Part shown: piece by piece, positions 42,901 through 54,300 of the stretch | Position numbering within the stretch: the first letter of the stretch is position 1 | How the letters are laid out: every line of letters begins with the position of its first letter | NCBI GenBank assembly: GCA_009763385.1 | Contig: CM019831.1 | Location: forward strand, 87,207,845 to 87,271,844 | DNA from: Coix lacryma-jobi var. lacryma-jobi | Lineage: Eukaryota; Streptophyta; Magnoliopsida; Poales; Poaceae | Direction of reading: 5' to 3' | DNA: 64,000 nucleotides | The notes under the pieces: generated by a model | Told to the model about the DNA's origin: nothing | Databases searched by the model: none | What the model saw: the letters and a program-made list of their open reading frames with translations, nothing else | Program-made: the position numbers and the translations under genes

Positions 42901-43316
42901 GAGATATGGGAACTCACATATCCTGGCGAAGAAAAGGTGGCCGTTTTTCGTTGTCGATGGGTTCAGGGAAGTGCGGTACGAAAAGACATGTATGGCTTCA
43001 CATGCGTTGACCTTGAACAAGTTGGGTTAGGGAAGAGCCATTTGTACTAGCAAGGCATGTTTCCCAAGTCTTTTATGTGCGTGGCACTACAAACAAGAGA
43101 CGACAAGTGGTTCTCCCTGGTAAAAAGCGGCCTTTCGGAGTTGAAAATCAAGTGGACGAGGAAGAATTCAATCATTCCAGTGAAATCCCTCCTTTCGATA
43201 CTTCCATCATCCCTGTGATTTTAGAGAGTGAGCGAACACCATACCTAAGAGACGGTCGTAAGGAGGATGCCCCCATGGCAGAAAGACGCCGAAAACGGCA
43301 AGCACGCAGAAAATAA
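39979..43316 (+). pseudogene. CACTA transposase, TNP2/TNPD type (right arm, frameshifted)
   Basis: Identical to the left-arm gene for the first ~864 codons, covering Transpos_assoc, the Transposase_21 core and DUF4218. A one-base gain at about 42553 then causes a stop at 42604-42606. Further one-base gains (about 42574 and 42720) restore the frame, and a one-base loss near 43027 breaks it again before the C terminus. The DUF4216-like part is thus split. All four changes lengthen or shorten short runs of one base. Either this copy has decayed, or the run lengths are assembly errors. Confidence 0.85.
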
Positions 43317-43929
43317 TGTCATGTGAGTTTTGCAATTTCTAAGCTGCTCCAATTTCTAAGCTGCTCCATACTGTTATAGAAGTTATAAAATATGCTAACC
43401 TTTCTAAGTCTTCACCTAAGCATCTTAAGCTAGAACACTGACAATGTTCAATCTGTTCTCAAGCAGGGTTGATGAAGTTCAAAATGCTGATGATCTGTCA
43501 CTTGAACTTGATGATGAAGCGAAAGATACGTAGATCATTCTGTCAGTTGGACCTGATGGTGAAGCAAAATATATCTAGACCATTCCCCATGTCCACCATG
43601 TTGTCAACAATTATAGTTAGATGGGCTGCTTGAAGTTTAGATTAAACTGTGATTTTCCTTCATTTAGCTGTCTTTTGTCATTTTTAGTTTGCCCAATGCA
43701 ACTTTGTAATGTTCCCCTGGATGTATGGAATTGTGTTCTATGAATTTCTAGGTGGATGGGATATTTTCAACGACACACTCTCTTACCAGTGTGTTGGGTT
43801 CATATTTCTGAGCTGATGAGTCTCATTGTGTGCTAAAGCCCCTGTGCTGACTGCTTTTTTATGTTATGAAATCCATTTGTAATGTGTTGTCTCCTATTGT
43901 TGTGTATGCTGTAGACCTGGGCAACTGGG

Positions 43930-44092
43930 TCGCCTGTGGTATTCAAAAAATGTTTGGAGTTTCGAGAGAGCTTGGAGACCTTGGCACTGGGTTTGTCTTC
44001 GGTGCCCAAAACATGTCTGCGCTTTCCAGAGGTTTGGAGACCTGGGGGATGGGGTTTGTCTCGGGTACCCAGAACAGAACATGTATGTGCTT
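43930..44092. repeat. ~68-bp duplicated unit (right arm)
   Basis: Mirror copy of 30498-30660, with a GGTTTGTCTYSGGTRCCC core repeated after GGAGACCT. Confidence 0.6.
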
Positions 44093-44604
44093 TCCAGCAC
44101 AATGGCAGGTTGCAAAGCTGTAATCTAAGACTGCCTGGTTTTGCAACAGCTTCATCACTTATCCTATCTGTTTATAACCTTGTGCTACTTTTGTATGACT
44201 AATTAATGTTCTTGGGAATCATTCTTACAGGCATTTGTTTCACTGATTTCGTGGCACTGAAATCTGACTTCTCTGCTCTCAGTCTTATCTCCCGGAACTG
44301 TCGTGGAGATGGAGTGACCGAGAGGGTGGTTCCTTCCCTCCATAATCCTAAGATGATGGACTACTTAAGAACACTACTAACCAACTAAGGCTCCGGTAAA
44401 TCTTTGTCTATGAGATTAAGTCTAGCAAATATACTACAGAAAATCTAATTGCTGGTGGCTGCAGTGAACTGAATAGAAACGTACCTGTATATTTGGCTTT
44501 ACTGAGTAGCTTCACCATCACCACTACGGCTAGTCACCTGCAAAGTGTATAGCTGCAACTATTTCCGCAAAGAGAAAAGAAGCATGTCTAGTGAGGGGAG
44601 TGGC

Positions 44605-44835
44605 ACCGGACATGGCTGTGTGCACCGCCAATGGCTGTGCACGGCCCCTAGTGTGGCTGTGCCACCGCCCCTTTTTTTACAGAGAGCTCCCAGGGGCCCT
44701 TGGCACAGGACAGGGCACCGCCACCATGGTGGCTGTGCCACCGCCACTTTCCACCCGAGAGCTGGTTTGAGTCGTTTCCTGGGCTTGGTCACCGCCACCA
44801 TGGTGGCTGTGCCACCGCCCATGGGGTGGCTGTGC
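44605..44835. repeat. GGTGGCTGTGCCACCGCC repeats (right arm)
   Basis: Mirror copy of 29755-29985. The self-complementary units lie in the transcript-sense orientation between the transposase gene and the second ORF. Confidence 0.75.
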
Positions 44836-45924
44836 CAGCGCAGCAAGCTTATTAAAAAAAAAATCTCTATCACGTGGGACCCGTCTCGTCAGCTGCATCC
44901 CTTTCTCCCAAAACGTCCTGCACGCGCGCTTCTCTTCCAAAATCGCCGCTGCACTCGCCACCTTCACTGCGCGCCGCCCCGTGCATTCGCCCGCGCCACC
45001 ACAAGCCTCGCCGCCGGCCGCCGTACCTCACCAGCATGCTCGCCAAGTCGCGCCCATGCTCGAACGCGCCCGCCCCGCGCCGCACTCGCTCCTAACCCTA
45101 GCGCCGCCCTGGGCTTCGCTGTCGGCCGCCGCGCACATTGTGACTCCGGCCGCTGCACCACCTCCGCGCGTCTCGCTCTCCGCCGCGTGTGCTCTCCATA
45201 TCCACTGCGTCGCTCCTCGCGCTGGTCGCCACCTGCTCGCTGCGGAGCTCTCTACCGCCGCCGACGGGAATGCTCCACCTACTCGCCGTCAACTTCGTCT
45301 TCCTTGGCGATTTGACTTCTTAGGAGTCCGTCCGTGGCGTCCCCTTTGCCTGGTTCTGTGCTGTATGCTCGCCGCCAGGCGTCAACTCGGCCAGGAGCAG
45401 TTCCATCCTTGGTGAGCACTACTCCTGCACGCAAGCTGTTCGCTAAAATGCCCAAATGCAAACTCCTTCACTGTCGCACATTCTTTTCTATCAATTCGTT
45501 GCTGCAGTTGACGATACGACCCTGTGACACCCTTTCCTATTGCTTTGTCATCAATTTGTCATCAGTTGTCAGGTAGCAAGCCACTCCGTTCAATTTCTCA
45601 TCTAAAATTGCTTTGCTTCCATCAGGGACCTTATCTCTAGAAATAAATTTCTTATATATATTTCTACCTATTTCTATCGCTGCAGGGTCACTTGGTCCGA
45701 GGCAGTTTGGTCAGTGGGCATTGAAAATTAAACTCGGGGCCAAGCCCGCGAGTACGGAACAGAGGCCAAGCCTTTGAGTGTCAGTGGTTCTTGACAGATG
45801 GCAGTGACCTAGGGGCAGCTTGTGTGGACTGTTTCTACTGTCAGTGGGCAGTTTTTATCGCAGTTGCAGCTGGGCAGAGATGACATAGCCAGGGGGAGTT
45901 TCTTTTTTCTGTTAGCAGCTTGAC

Positions 45925-48280
45925 TTGACAGTGATTTCTGGGCAGTATTTCCTGCAGTCCTTCCTGTCTGTGATTGCTATGGCTCGTACCAAGCGTACGG
46001 GTCCTCGACCTCCTCCAGGTGGAGGTGGTGATGGTACGGACCCTCCGCGTCCGCCAAATGACAGGAGCAAGAAAGCAGTAATCATACAGGCCAAGAAGCG
46101 AAAGAGGCAGCATCGACAGGCCGAGCATGCTGCTATAGCAGCGCTTGTTCACGACAGAGGTGTGCGAGGTGGTAGGAGTGGATCTCTTCAGATTCATGAG
46201 TCAGGATCACAGCCCCAGACACCGCTCCGTCGGTCGTCCCGTGTACGCACCTCTGTACACCCGACGCCGAGTCAGCGTGCGTCGAGGCAGGAGCAGCAGG
46301 CTGAGGAGCCAGAGGAGGAGCTTCCTCCTCCTTTACTGAGACGATGCTTTAGAGCGCGTGATGTGCAGGAGATCAAGCAGGCTCCGGAGGACCCCCGCCT
46401 GTTAGAGCTTCGTGGGGCTACATCTAGCAGAATTCGTCATTTTAGGGGTGTTGCTGTTGAGGAGTGGTTTCCAGAGGAGCGAGATGAGCTAGCTTCACCA
46501 CTTTTCAGCACGATTGTACAAGAGTCGTTCTACCGAGCACAGCTACTTGAGAGGTGTGCTTTCAGCCCTCACAGGGTTCTAGACTTGGCATATCTGAGGA
46601 GAGCAGCAGGTACTCGTGAGATTTCACAGTGCATCTCGTACTTACCAGGCCTGGAAAATCTTCTGTGTAGATCAGGATTATATATGGAAAAATGGATCAG
46701 GGTTTTTTATGCCACAGTTTGGGTTGATCCGGCTCATGATTTCTTCAAGTTCAGGTTTGAGGGTGAGACCTATCGGATTTTTTCTCATGAAATTCGTGCT
46801 CTGTATGGCCTTCCTGAGTCATCTATGAAACTACATAGTAAATGCTATGGTACAGTTGCCCCTCCTAGACGCCCTCACGGCGGGGAGCAGCCCTCGGCAG
46901 ACTATGTGACGCCTATCTTTGGTCCACAGTTCATTGAGGGGTCTCGACGTGGTCCGAGGAACATGACACGTCTTGCCCAGGTTCTTGAAGTAGCAATGAG
47001 AAAGACACTACTTCCACGAGTTGGCAATAGAGAGGCCCTGACACACCTGCAGCAATGGTTGCTTGGAGCACTTGTCTCTCACACAGAGTTTGATGTTGTG
47101 GATTTTTTGTTCTGTGAGATCGAGGACACAGTGATGGATGGCAGGCAGCGCCGTCAGCTTCCCTATGCACACTACCTGTGTTACATCTTTGAGAGGTTGA
47201 TCAAGTATCCACAGTATGCCATGACCAGAGAAACTCATCCAAGACGCTTTGGGATATACAGGCCCGTACCACTTGGGGATGATGCAAGACATAGAGATCC
47301 TGACTCAGACTTTGTTGAGCAGCCAGAGACAGAGAATCCTCCGGATGATCAAAATGTTTGTGATGATCTTTATGATGATGAGGATGATGACGACGAGCTG
47401 CCGGTTTTTGGACCTCCACCACAAACTATGACAACTTGTGCTCATGACGCCAGGGCGAATAGCTCCCGTTCAGCTCCTACAGTTCCTCCAGTGACAGATC
47501 CTTCGGTTGCAGCTTTACTGGAGAAAATGATAGATGAGCAGCAGCGGTTAGCAGCAGAACAACAGCGTTTGGCCGCAGAGCAGCAGCGCCTAGCCGCTGA
47601 GCAGGCACGTAGAGAGACCGAGGCTCGTACTGAGCAGTTTAGGCTCAATGAGCGGATGCTCACTATGTTCGAGAGTATACAGGCTCAGCAAGACACGTTC
47701 CATCAGCAGGTGCTTGAGAGACTTCCAGCGATAGCGGCTGCTCCCCTTCAAGTTTCTTTGGCTCCAGCTATACAGTCCAGCGTACCTCAGAGTCAGAACT
47801 TTTTAGCAATACATGGTGTTGATTCGCAGGCTGCCCATGTGTCTCAGCCTCTCCGGCTTACAGCTACAGAGACACAGTTAGTGATCGTGGCGACTACTGC
47901 AGCTCCATTGTCTGCCACTCACAGTCAGGTCACAGGAGAGCATGCTTAGCTAGTCTCTACTTCAAGTCCTGTGTTACTGATCCACCAGACAGGCGCGCAC
48001 CGGTGAGACACTTCACTCCTCGGTTGGTTCCACCGACCCGCAGCAGCAGCCGGTCTCAGAGAGTCAACCTCCGCCCGTCACTACTGCTGAGGCTACAGTA
48101 CCAGTGTCCGTTGCGTTGACTAGTGTGGCAGCTCCAGTTCAGTCAGTTCCACCTACAGAGCGTGTCGGTCCGTCTGCAGCTTCGACAGAGTCTCCGGAGT
48201 CAGACGAGGTCGCTTTTGCTTCACGGTTTGAGATCCCAGCACCTGACACTACTGCGACCGCCCCTCCACGTGACTCTTAG
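45925..48280 (+). CDS. CACTA second protein, Athila-ORF1-like (right arm)
   Basis: Mirror copy of 26310-28665. The main open frame is 45925-47949 (674 codons; the probable start is the internal ATG at 45979). It differs from the left copy by one Arg-to-Cys and one Ser-to-Asn change. A Ser/Pro/Thr-rich extension is open in another frame from about 48003 to the TAG at 48278-48280, followed at once by a GTGAGAAG intron donor. A transcript could join the two frames by splicing. Confidence 0.6.
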
Positions 48281-49570
48281 GTGAGAAGTAATTCTTTATC
48301 AAGGGGAAAGTTGATTCCTAAATCATCTAATGTTGTCCTTAAAAATTGTAAATTTCTGCAGCTCTTGGAGCAGCTTTTACAGGCGAGGGAGCAAGTGCTG
48401 GTGGCTCAAGTGCATGAACACTTATGATGTGGGTTTGAAAATTTGGAAAGTTGAGGAGCTCATGACATCTGAGAGCTTGAGGAAGGGCAAACTAGTTGGT
48501 AGAATGAGATCTGATGAGATAGCACATTTTTAATATGTTAGCCTTTATGGTTTCTGTTTCCATTAAACTTTCTTTGCTTGAACCGTGTCACCAAACGTTC
48601 ATAGTTATCTGGGCTTGTATGTAATCTGTTTTTTTTCCCCACATTCCCGTACTTGGTCTTTGACTATTTGTGCTGAATGCAATTATGAATCTTGAAATGT
48701 TAGGACCCATTTTGTGTGGTTATTTAACTCGTGAAATGTTTCCTTGCTACAAAATGGTAGCAGTTCAGTTGTAGACCTCCAGTAAGCAAGTTTTAGAAAT
48801 TGCTTGGACAGAAGTTGTGGTTCTAGAGATGTTATTCTGCTAGCCATTAGGAATCAACTAAGTATATGCATTCTGATTTCTGACTCTCTTTTGTTGCTGT
48901 GGGGAGTCTGACATCTTTGCCACAGAGCATTGTTCAAACTCTGTGGTGGTTGTTTTCTTTTGAACGTCTTGTACTTGTACCTTGCATGTTTCATGTCAGA
49001 TTATATTGACAGGGCTAAATAAATGGTTGGTTTATAAGTGCCGTTTGTGTCTACTAAAAAAAAAGAATGTGTTTGAGCTTCCAGTTTCCGGGAAGCGAGT
49101 ATATTCTTGTGATGATTTAACAGTGAGTGTCTTGGATAAGAGTGGTGGTTCTTGCTACCTGAAAAATTAAGCTGCATTTAGTCAACAAATTGGGTCATCG
49201 ACCATCAAAATATTGTTGAAATGTTGTATTTGAAGTCATCAAAATCACATCCATGGCTTGGGATAAATTTTTAGTGCAAACTGCAAGGCTGATGCACAAA
49301 AGGTCATTTAACTACTAGTGCAGAAATCATGTCTGTATATAATTGTGTGTGAAAACTAGTTGCAAATCTCAGGTTTGTGAGGTTAAAACTTTGTTCCTGG
49401 GATGAAATGAAATGAACTTGAAGTCATAAAAATCTGCACCAAACAGGCCCAATTTCTATGTTATCGTCTGTCTTGTTCTGCATTAAAAAGGCCGAACATG
49501 TACGTGGCAAAGCATTGTGTATATCCCGCTAGGCCCAAAACATATGTGGGCCGTCTTAAAGGACGCATAT

Positions 49571-49891
49571 GGAAAATACAGACACGCGTACGAAAGGAGC
49601 GTCTGTAACTCAACGCGCGTCTGTGATAATATTCCTATAACAGACGGGCGTTTGAAGGCACGTCTGTAACTTAACACGCGTCTGTAATTAGTTACTATGA
49701 CAGACACGCATACAAAAGTGCGTCTGTAATTTAGTGCGCGTCTGTGATAGTTGATATTACTAAGAACAGTACCATTGCCAATCCATCTGTCGGGTTATTA
49801 CAGACGGGTGTTCTTGAAAGTCGTCTGAGGTATGTCTACTACAGACACGTTTTAAGGGTGTGTCTGTGATTGGGTGTTGGATTTGCCAAAC
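49571..49891. repeat. CACTA subterminal repeats, right end
   Basis: CGTCTGT / ACAGACG repeats mirroring 24700-25020, with two substitutions in one unit near 49815. The terminus TAGTG ends at 49903. Confidence 0.85.
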
Positions 49892-49903
49892 TTTTACATA
49901 GTG

Positions 49904-50381
49904 GTGCATGCTGGGCAAATTCACAATGTGTGCCGCAGTAGACGTGTATTCGTTCATACACGTGTTTGTACACGTATACATGCATGGGTCGGTCAAACAA
50001 CTCACGTACATGGCTGCTTCTTATACCAGAATTAACTAGCTTGTAGAGCATTGCATTGCATGGACTACGATAGTTAGTGGGCCTAATTAGCAACACACTG
50101 AGTATTTTATATCTAAATGGTCATCTTGCGCCTGAAAATCTTGGCAAGCCATACGTGTGCCATTATTTTAATACGGGCAATGTGCATGAGCGCCCAATAT
50201 TATCTTAATTAACATTTGTGCTAATTGATGGCTACTAGTCTACATCTTTGATGCCCAAATATTTATATCTCACATATTTCGTAGGCATTATGTCATTCTC
50301 AAATTATTTATAGGCACGTCTCATTCGACTCGTGCTAAATAGGCTATATAATATTATAATATGCTAAAAATTCATCTTACA
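49904..50381 (-). repeat. Tat-1 3' LTR, U3-side part
   Basis: 478 bp matching 62810-63291 of the 5' LTR, ending TTCATCTTACA next to the polypurine tract. Together with 22171-24687 it makes a complete 3' LTR except for 380 bp (the counterpart of 62430-62809) lost at the CACTA insertion site. Confidence 0.9.
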
Positions 50382-50400
50382 AATGCCCCCCGCCAAGTTG
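50382..50400 (-). other. Polypurine tract of Tat-1
   Basis: The minus strand reads CAACTTGGCGGGGGGCATT directly before the LTR start TGTAAGATG. Tracts of the form GGGGGGCAT are usual in Tat-lineage elements. It primes plus-strand DNA synthesis. Confidence 0.8.
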
Positions 50401-50690
50401 AGTTCATGCGATGAAAGAGGAGGGACTCGACTTGGTGTCATCCTTCTTGTTTAATCAAGCCCACTTGAACAAGTGCTTTCTTTTATTGTATCACAATTAT
50501 GTTCGGGCCTGGTAACATTTACGACCCATAGAAGAAAGGGAAATAAAACATCCTCCTTTATGTTATGACCAATCTCTTTTTGGAATCTTTTTTCTTTTTT
50601 TATTCACGCTCTTGCGTCTTCATAACTTATTACTCGTCTACACGTGTGACGTAACCATATCACTTGTGTAGGAATGAAAAGGAACAATGA

Positions 50691-50985
50691 GGCGAAAGAC
50701 CATACCCCATGTAAACATAGTTGTGTATGATGTAAGTCCATATCACACACAACACTCGAAGGATGCGAAAGACCATACCTCATATAAGCATAAATGTGTA
50801 TGATGTAAGTCCATATCACACACATTACTCCAAGGAGGCAAAAGACCATACCTCATATAACCATAAATGCGTATGACGCAAGTCCATATCACACGCATTA
50901 CTCGAAGGAGGCGAAAGACCATACCTCATATAAGCATAAATGCGTATGACGCAAGTCCATATCACACGCATTACTCGGAGGCAAC
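50691..50985. repeat. 73-bp tandem repeat, about four copies
   Basis: GCGAAAGACCATACC recurs at 50692, 50765, 50838 and 50911, an exact 73-bp period. A fifth unit is truncated near 50985. The units share CATATAAGCATAAATG and AAGTCCATATCACACNCATT. It lies in Tat-1's 3' untranslated region between pol and the 3' LTR. Confidence 0.9.
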
Positions 50986-51149
50986 GTATCTGCCTCAGAT
51001 TAAAAAACCATCGAGGATTGCCTCTTGTACAGCGAAAGACCATGTCGTGGACCATATACTTGATCGACCCGTTGTGACACAAGTCCATATCACAACGGCA
51101 AGTATAAAGAAAGTATCATGTAACCATAGTGAAAGTCTATGCTATGGTT

Positions 51150-51510
51150 TACAACTATCACAGGTGTTCTATTGTGGCCGTTATGCTGTCACAGCACTAG
51201 CCAATAAAATCACCCACGATCTTCCTTGTTCTGTAGCGAAAGCCCATACTACTTCTCAAGGGGATTTTATCAACCCTATTGCGGCTGTTTAAACCGTTAC
51301 AGCGCCAGCCAATAGAATTGAAGGGTTTCACAGATCCACAGGAACCGCTATGGTATGCTTCACTGCTCCCAATTAATAATGTTTATCGATTTACCACGGC
51401 CATTAAGTTGTTATGGTGCCTGGTGATAGAATCGAAGGGTTTCACAGATCCACAGGAACCACTATGGTATGCTTCACAGCTCCCAATGAATATGCAATCC
51501 TTTTTGCATA
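51150..51510. repeat. 114-bp tandem repeat, two to three copies
   Basis: GAAGGGTTTCACAGATCCAC and the following AGGAACCRCTATGGTATGCT recur at 51320 and 51434. A more diverged copy lies upstream from about 51150. It is also in the Tat-1 3' untranslated region. Confidence 0.8.
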
Positions 51511-51806
51511 TGCTTTTTGAAGCAATACATGAAAGAGTGTAATTGGACTGAGGAGATTTTTTTTTTAAAAAAATGTTGGCTTCCCTTTGGTCATCAAGCT
51601 ATGTGGTGTCATCAATAAATCCACAAGAGAACTCAACCTCAGGGATGATGCGCATGATGTCCTTTCCTGTGTTCGTGATTAAGGACAACATGTTTAGTGA
51701 ATGTTCCCAAAGCAACGAAAACTTCTTCAATCTGTCATTTCGGCTAGAACAAGCCATCGACCCCGTACTCCTTGAGAGACATTAGGTATGACTGAGAAGA
51801 ATGGTT

Positions 51807-52229
51807 TTATGGGTGTATATGGCTTGGGGATGCCTCATTTTTCTGCAAGGATTGTGGAAAGTAGTCACTCTCCAGCACAACCGGGGTGTTACTTTGATTG
51901 ACTTGAACTTGATTCACACTTTTTTTAGATTCTGAATTGTCCATTGATTTGCTTGGACTTTTTTTTGACTTGGGATTTTGATACTTGCTTGGAAGCCACC
52001 CTTCAAGACCTTCGAGATCCCACCTCCCACACTTTGTGAAACTAAATCTCGCGGGCATCATTCTTGTTTTTTTAATGTCCCTTGTTGAAATGTTGGGGTG
52101 GCAAGAAGCTGCACACTGCACCTCAACTTTTGTTGGGGCAGGTAGCCCTCTCATGCTCTTTTTCCTATAGTTTTCCCCATATGTGGATGTCTCCGCTGGA
52201 TGAAGCGAGAGGTAGCACGGGGTATACAA
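51807..52229 (-). other. Unrecognised open frame in the Tat-1 3' region
   Basis: 140 codons, basic and Ser/Lys-rich (KSKKSPSKSMDNSESKKS), with a FTKCGRWDLEGLEGWLPSKY stretch. I recognise no family. Lying between pol and the 3' LTR, it could be a decayed additional ORF or chance. Confidence 0.25.
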
Positions 52230-52489
52230 ACTTGAACAGCTTCAATTCAAAATCAAATTAGTCTTCATTATTTGGTCCCACACACTTAGCATGTGCCTCT
52301 GTGCATTGTGTTCTTTAAGGATATCACCTGCTGACGAGCTCTCAGGTAGACGAATCTTAAATCACCAGCTTAATAATATCGGGGAAGCCTCTTGTTTTTT
52401 CAAGAGAAAAAAAAACTAAGGAGCTATATCCCCACCTTTCATTTGATTTAACAAAGGAGGAATATAACGTTCCTTAATGATTATTATTA

Positions 52490-54300
52490 TTTTAAAAAAT
52501 ATATTTTTTAAGATATCGGCCATTGATAGGAGGCATTGGCTGTACTCCTGTATGATCAATCAATTGGTAGGCACCGTCATCGTAGACTTGCTCTACGACA
52601 TAGGGCCCTTCCCACTTTGAGTCAAATTTTCCTTTGCTTTTGGTCATAATAATGGGTCATCGGAGTGCCAGTACCAGGTCTCCTTTCTTGAAAACTCGTG
52701 GTTTGACAAGTTTGTTGTATGCTCGTGTCAAATTTCGGCGATAGAACTCAAGGTTCTGTAGCGCATCGAGGCGGCGCTCTTCAAGTGCGTCAACCTCTTG
52801 GAATCGGAGGCGAACTTGCTCATCCTGAGTAAGTTCATCATGAATGGCAACTCGTAGTGCAGGAAGCTCTACCTCTAGAGGTAATACAACTTCTGTGCCA
52901 AACACTAGAGAATATGGTGTTGATTGTGTAGGCGTTCGGATAGTGACACGATACGCCCACAAGGCTTCATACAAGCGGTCATGCCAATCTCGCTTGTGTC
53001 TTGTGACTGTTTTCTTCAAAATCCCACCAAGTGTTTTATTAAAGGCCTCCGCTAGGCCATTTGCTTGAGGGTAATAACCAGTGGAACAATTCCACTCAAT
53101 CTTGTATTTGTTCGGAAATCTCGCCATCTTAGTAGATGTGAAGGCTTTTCCATTATCAGACGTTATTCGACGAGGTACGCCAAAGCGGTAAATAATGTGT
53201 CGTTCGAGGAAGTTGATGACATTATCAGACTTAATCTCTCTTAGTGGAATTGCCTCAGCCCATCTTGAAAAATAATCGCTGGCCGCTAAGATAAAGCGAT
53301 GGCCCCGCGAAGATGGTGGCTCGATCATGCCAATCACATCAATGCCCCAGGCATCGAATGGCCACGATGGTATAGTAGGGTGGAGAGGAACTGGGGGTTG
53401 GTGCTTGAAATCCCCATGTATTTGGTAGTCATGACATGACCGCACTATCCTAATGCAGTCTGCCATCATTCGTGGCCAATAGCATCCCATAAGTTTGGTG
53501 TTATGGTACATCTTCGGCCCGCTTTGATGTCCGCCACACACTCCAAAATGGACTTCTTTTAGGGCCTTATCAGCCTCTTCTCGAGAAAGACATCGGAGGG
53601 GCAGCTCATAGCCAAAGCAACGCCTGTACAGTACACCTGCCTTAAAAATGTATGATGGAACACGTCGCTGAATTTGATGCCGTATGACAGGGTCACTTGG
53701 AAGCATCCCGTGTTTAAAATAATCGAGGAATGATTTGCGCCAATCTTGATCATGGACTTTGGTTGTAGTCACAATGTTCACGTCACTTTTTTTAGGGATG
53801 AGGTCAAGTACCGCCGGGAGGAGCCATCTTTCTTCTATTTTCACCATAGCTTTCCCATTAGGACGGGCTAACGAGGCCGCAAGTTTGGCCAAAGCATCGG
53901 CAGCTGCATTTCCACTTTGAGGAACATGACTAATTTCAATATGTTCAAATTTGGCCATGAGTTTAATGGGACCTCATGATATGGCTTTAGTTTAGGCTTA
54001 CAGACCTCATATATGCCATTAATTTGTCTCACAATGAGTTGGGAGTCACCATACACGTGTAGGACACGAAGGTCCATAGAGAGGGCCAGTAGTAGCCCAA
54101 AAATGAGGGACTCATACTCAGCCTCGTTGTTTGAGCATTCCTCTTTGAGCAGGGAGAATGAGTGGTACATTGTATCTCTACGGGGGGTATTGAAGACTAT
54201 CCCTGCACCCGCTCTCTTCTTTGGCTTCTTATCAGAGTCGTTATTAAGTGTGGGATGCTCCATTGAAGTATAGCTCCCAAGCAAGCTCGGTATCTATTGC
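52490..54300 (-). pseudogene. Tat-1 RNase H and integrase (3' copy)
   Basis: The Tat-type archaeal RNase H comes first (GAGIVFNTP, NNEAEYESLIFGL, VYGDSQLIVRQINGIYE, then SHVPQSGNAAADALAKLA). Its start is frameshifted and the first catalytic Asp reads Asn (LYFNGAS). Integrase follows: zinc domain HFGVCGGHQSGPKMYHN...SCHDYQ (second Cys of the pair lost) and catalytic residues in WGIDVIG, ITSDNGKAF and NGLAEAFNKTL. A chromodomain-free C terminus stops at 52657 (VLALR*) and continues in frame to about 52490. The element cannot encode working enzymes. Confidence 0.9.

Larger units (their letters stand above)
24688..49903. mobile_element. 25.2-kb palindromic CACTA transposon with two identical 3' ends
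   Basis: The left terminus CACTATGTAAAAGTTTGGCA is matched by its exact complement at 49903. From there the two sides stay reverse-complementary through to 37283/37305. Coordinates of paired features sum to 74588-74591, so indels total only three bases. In each arm the genes point outward, toward the terminus. By the En/Spm convention both termini are therefore 3' ends, and the 5' terminus is missing. No 3-bp target duplication is visible (ttt versus gtg). Relative to the 5' LTR, 380 bp (62430-62809) are missing at the site. Both TIRs and subterminal repeats look intact. Confidence 0.9.
37305..49903. repeat. Right arm of the 25.2-kb palindrome
   Basis: Reverse complement of 24688-37283. Differences I could see include an Arg-to-Cys codon and a Ser-to-Asn codon in the second ORF, a Gln/Arg change near the transposase C terminus, and four one-base indels at 42.55-43.03 kb. 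There are also substitutions near 49815 and a homopolymer length change near 49060. That is of the order of 0.1% divergence. Confidence 0.93.

Noticed and set aside
24688..49903. The palindrome as a fold-back read or assembly artefact
   Set aside because: Both outer ends coincide with a transposon terminus, both flanks continue the same LTR, and the arms differ by several substitutions and indels. A simple fold-back would mirror the flanks and show no fixed differences. Not fully excluded without reads.
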